Part shown: in pieces, positions 46,900 through 48,802 of the stretch
How positions within the stretch are numbered: position 1 is the stretch's first letter
How the letters are laid out: each line of letters opens with the position of its first letter
Assembly: GCA_036510875.1 (NCBI GenBank)
Contig: DATCDE010000110.1
Coordinates: 1-48,802 of the forward strand
Source of the DNA: Actinomycetes bacterium
GTDB taxonomy: Bacteria > Actinomycetota > Actinomycetes > Prado026
DNA: 48,802 nt
Direction of reading: 5' to 3'
Notes under the pieces: generated by a model
The model's input: the letters and a program-made list of their open reading frames with translations, nothing else
What the model was told of the DNA's origin: nothing
Database searches by the model: none
Position numbers and translations under genes: made by a program

Positions 46900-47085
46900 G
46901 TGACCGAGTACGAGCTGCGTGAGGTCACCCTGCCGCGCGGCACGTCCCGCAATACTGCCCGGGCGCTGCTGACGGAGGAGGCCGAGTATGGCGGCTGGGA
47001 GCTGGCCCGGCTGCGGCTGTACCCGGACGGCCGCCGGCGGGTCTGGCTGCGCCGGCGCATCATCCGGGTCCGGCGCACCGCCTGA
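46900..47085 (+). CDS. DUF5703 family small basic protein
   Basis: The 61-residue protein reads MTEYELREVTLPRGTSRNTA at its start and WLRRRIIRVRRTA at its end, which closely fits the DUF5703 family of actinobacteria. It is strongly basic at the C-terminus and may bind nucleic acid or a membrane surface, but this is a guess. The GTG start is preceded by AAAGGGA at eight bases; an upstream in-frame ATG is rejected because it would bypass this site. Confidence 0.82.
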   Translation: MTEYELREVTLPRGTSRNTARALLTEEAEYGGWELARLRLYPDGRRRVWLRRRIIRVRRTA

Positions 47086-47087
47086 AT

Positions 47088-47099
47088 CGCCGCGCGGCG
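47088..47099. terminator. Small palindrome between convergent genes
   Basis: CGCCGCGCGGCG is a perfect 12-bp palindrome in the 19-bp gap between the DUF5703 and M20 peptidase stops. It could form a tiny stem, but with no loop it is only a weak terminator candidate. Confidence 0.3.
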
Positions 47100-47104
47100 C
47101 GGGG

Positions 47105-48430
47105 TCAAGCCAGGTCGAGGAACCGATCGAGGACCCGCACCCCGAACTTCAGCGCGTCCACCGGCACCCGCTCGTCCACGCCGTGGAACAGGGCCGCGAA
47201 GTCGAGTGTCGGTGGCAGCTGCAGCGGTGCGAAGCCGTACCCCTTGATTCCCAGCCGTGCGAAGGCCTTCGCGTCCGTGCCGCCGGAGAGCATGTACGGC
47301 ACCAGGCGGCCGGCCGGGTCCTCGGCCGTGAGCGAGGCCCGCATCGCGTCGATCAGCGACCCCTCGAACGCGGTCTCCAGCGCCACGTCATGCACCACGA
47401 ACTCGCGTGTGACGCCCGGGCCGAGCAGCTCGTCGACCGTGGCGAAGAACTCCTCCTCGTACCCCGGCAGGAACCGGCCGTCGACCTGCGCCTGTGCCTG
47501 CCCGGGGATGACGTTCACCTTGTAGCCGGCGTCCAGCATGGTCGGGTTGACGGTGTTGCGCAGGGTGGCGCCGATCAGCGTGGCGAGCGGGCCGAGCTTG
47601 CTGACGACGGCCTCGAGGTCCCCCTCGTCCTCGCCCAGGTCAATCTGCAGGGCGTCGGACAGCTCGGCGACAAGCCGGCGCACGGTGTCGGTCATCCGCA
47701 CCGGGAAGTCGTGCCGGCCGAGCCTCGCCACGGCCTCGGCCAGCAGGGTGACCGCGTTGTCGTCGTTGATCATCGACCCGTGACCGGCCCGACCCTTGGC
47801 GGTCAGCCGCATCCAGGCCAGGCCCTTCTCGGCGGTCTCCACGAGGTAGAGCCGGCGTCCCTCGCCGACGGTGAGCGAGAAGCCGCCGACCTCCCCCACC
47901 GCCTCGGTGACGCCGTCGAAGGTGTCCGCGTGCGTCTCGACCAGCCGGTGCGCGCCGGCCCGGCCACCCGCTTCCTCGTCGGCCAGGAAGGTGAGGACGA
48001 CGTCTCGGGACGGCCGGCGTCCCTCGCGCATCCGCTGCCGTACGACGGCCAGAATCATCGCGTCCATGTCCTTCATGTCCACCGCGCCGCGGCCCCAGAC
48101 GTAGCCGTCCCGGACTTCCCCGCTGAACGGGTGCACCGCCCAGTCGGCGGCGTCCGCGGGAACCACGTCGAGGTGGCCGTGCATGAGCAGCGCCGGCCGG
48201 GAGGGGTCGCTGCCCTCCATCCGGGCCAGCACGTTGGCCCGGCCGGGCCCGCTCTCGACGATCGTGGTGTCCAGGCCGACCTCGGCCAGCCGCTCGGCGA
48301 CGTACTCGGCGGCCGGGCGCTCCCCCGGCCCGGTGCCATCGCCGAAGTTCGTGCTGTCGATGCGGATCAGCTCGCTGCAGAGGTCGACGACCTCGTCCTC
48401 GGCGGTGCGGTGCGGGGTGGGGTCGGTCAC
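47105..48430 (-). CDS. M20/M25/M40 family metallopeptidase
   Basis: The 441-residue peptidase binds two zinc ions. Ligands appear in LLMHGHLDVVPA (His, Asp), VWGRGAVDMKDMDA (Asp), LTFLADEEAGG (catalytic Glu and adjacent Glu), a later acidic residue and the final His in AALFHGVDERVP. The lid dimerisation domain lies in the middle, starting at AKGRAGHGS. It probably hydrolyses peptides or acylated amino acids in the cytoplasm. The M. tuberculosis counterpart in this region is Rv2141c. The GTG start has AAGGATG eight bases upstream. It could be a DapE-like enzyme, but dap genes are not adjacent. Confidence 0.92.
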   Translation of the reverse strand: MTDPTPHRTAEDEVVDLCSELIRIDSTNFGDGTGPGERPAAEYVAERLAEVGLDTTIVESGPGRANVLARMEGSDPSRPALLMHGHLDVVPADAADWAVHPFSGEVRDGYVWGRGAVDMKDMDAMILAVVRQRMREGRRPSRDVVLTFLADEEAGGRAGAHRLVETHADTFDGVTEAVGEVGGFSLTVGEGRRLYLVETAEKGLAWMRLTAKGRAGHGSMINDDNAVTLLAEAVARLGRHDFPVRMTDTVRRLVAELSDALQIDLGEDEGDLEAVVSKLGPLATLIGATLRNTVNPTMLDAGYKVNVIPGQAQAQVDGRFLPGYEEEFFATVDELLGPGVTREFVVHDVALETAFEGSLIDAMRASLTAEDPAGRLVPYMLSGGTDAKAFARLGIKGYGFAPLQLPPTLDFAALFHGVDERVPVDALKFGVRVLDRFLDLA

Positions 48431-48507
48431 GGGGACATCCTTGCTTGAGGGGATGTGTCAGGGGCAAGCGGCCCGACCAAGGGTTCGGCGGGACGGCCCG
48501 GCTTTGG

Positions 48508-48513
48508 TAACCT
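48508..48513 (+). promoter_or_regulatory. Candidate -10 element of the tRNA-Leu gene
   Basis: TAACCT fits TANNNT and lies about 31 bases before the mature tRNA 5' end, leaving a normal leader for RNase P. A weak TTCGGC (48484-48489) might serve as -35. The rest of 48431-48544 shows nothing else. Confidence 0.4.
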
Positions 48514-48544
48514 CTGCTGGCCGCACGAGCGGTTCATGGCCCTT

Positions 48545-48630
48545 GTCCGGGTGGCGGAATAGGCAGACGCGCTAGCTTGAGGTGCTAGTGCCCTTCATCG
48601 GGCGTGGGGGTTCAAGTCCCCCCTCGGACA
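48545..48630 (+). tRNA. tRNA-Leu (anticodon GAG)
   Basis: The 86-base sequence folds as a class II tRNA. The acceptor GTCCGGG pairs with CTCGGAC (one G-U pair). The anticodon stem CTAGC/GCTAG has loop TTGAGGT with anticodon GAG, reading CUC leucine codons. A long variable arm has a GCCC/GGGC stem, and the T arm is GGGGG-TTCAAGT-CCCCC. The discriminator is A48630. A 3' CCA is not fully encoded (the sequence continues CCCT). Confidence 0.95.
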
Positions 48631-48717
48631 CCCTCTTTAGGCCTCTGACCTGCGACGATGCAGGCGCAGACCGGTTTCATCTACCGTCCATCTACCGCTT
48701 TTTTCGGCTCTTGTGAC
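48631..48717. other. Region behind tRNA-Leu with direct repeats
   Basis: This region is noticeably less GC-rich than the rest. It holds a small hairpin CCTGC-GACGAT-GCAGG (48649-48664) and two direct copies of CATCTACCG eleven bases apart (48678-48686, 48689-48697). A run of T follows (48699-48704), which may end tRNA transcription. Direct repeats one helical turn apart next to a tRNA 3' end could be integrase arm sites, but no integrase gene is seen. Confidence 0.35.
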
Positions 48718-48802
48718 TCATCCGTGGGCGGTTCTTCCTGGCAATGAGGGTCGGTAACCTCCCAGAGCGAGCATCGCGAGGGCGATCAGGGCTTCGGGTG
48801 AC
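48718..48802 (-). CDS. Possible 3' end of an unrecognised gene
   Basis: On the minus strand one frame is open from the window edge to TGA at 48718-48720 and encodes about 27 residues, including ALIALAMLALGGYRPSLPG. The composition is hydrophobic then basic. It is too short for a family assignment, and the frame may be accidental. Confidence 0.25.
   Translation of the reverse strand, partial: SPEALIALAMLALGGYRPSLPGRTAHG

Overview
The window is a high-GC chromosomal stretch from a member of the Actinomycetota. The evidence is a complete Pup-proteasome locus, the mycothiol ligase gene mshC, an F420-type luciferase-like oxidoreductase, many GTG starts, and several families known almost only from this phylum. 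I cannot place it below class level. Gene order closely resembles the Mycobacterium tuberculosis chromosome from about Rv2089c to Rv2141c (from memory: pepE, 5'-3' exonuclease, helY, tatC, tatA, pafC, pafB, pafA, prcA, prcB, pup, dop, mpa, trmI, RecB-like nuclease, metH, PAC2 protein, mshC, the Rv2133c-Rv2136c block, M20 peptidase). Most of the window is therefore conserved core genome with a few insertions.

Layout. Bases 1-1,800 hold the end of a KamA-type aminomutase, an Lrp/AsnC regulator and a DUF6629-like membrane protein gene broken by a one-base frameshift. Bases 1,843-9,787 hold an acyl-CoA dehydrogenase, an M24 peptidase, a 5'-3' exonuclease, a diiron acyl-ACP desaturase behind a double-palindrome operator, the HelY helicase and a lipid kinase. 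Bases 9,825-17,272, all on the minus strand, hold the Tat translocase genes and pafC-pafB-FKBP-pafA-prcA-prcB-pup. Bases 17,427-21,236, on the plus strand, hold a compact five-gene redox operon inserted between pup and dop: an Ala/Pro-rich exported protein, an ApbE-like flavin transferase, a ferric-reductase-like heme membrane protein, a NuoF-like flavoprotein and a 3Fe-4S-type ferredoxin. Bases 21,220-24,474 return to the proteasome system with dop and the ATPase gene arc/mpa.

Bases 24,710-32,606 hold a CPBP protease, an exported protein of unknown function, TrmI, an M50 protease with CBS domains, a RecB-like nuclease and a MacB/FtsX-type ABC exporter. Bases 32,624-39,572 hold a HAD phosphatase, metH, a PAC2 protein, small proteins and mshC. 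Bases 39,598-41,648 hold a three-gene block of uncharacterised actinobacterial families: a PI3/4-kinase-like protein, DUF3090 and a histidine phosphatase. The remainder holds corA, uppP, an LLM oxidoreductase, an aldo/keto reductase, a RecD-like protein without a Walker A motif, two small proteins, an M20 peptidase and tRNA-Leu(GAG). The last about 170 bases look like a different kind of DNA.

How the genes work together. Pup is deamidated by Dop, ligated to target lysines by PafA, and pupylated proteins are threaded by ARC/Mpa into the PrcA/PrcB core. PafB/PafC form a WYL-domain DNA-damage transcription regulator. The inserted redox operon looks able to move electrons from NAD(P)H or ferredoxin through a heme membrane protein, but its expected FMN-binding partner domain is missing. 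Three sequence-level patterns recur: TANNNT boxes six to eight bases before start codons with no ribosome binding site (probable leaderless transcripts), one 42-base palindrome used twice between convergent genes, and a G-quadruplex-type repeat between prcB and prcA. With the frameshifted gene counted, no stretch over about 300 bases lacks a gene.
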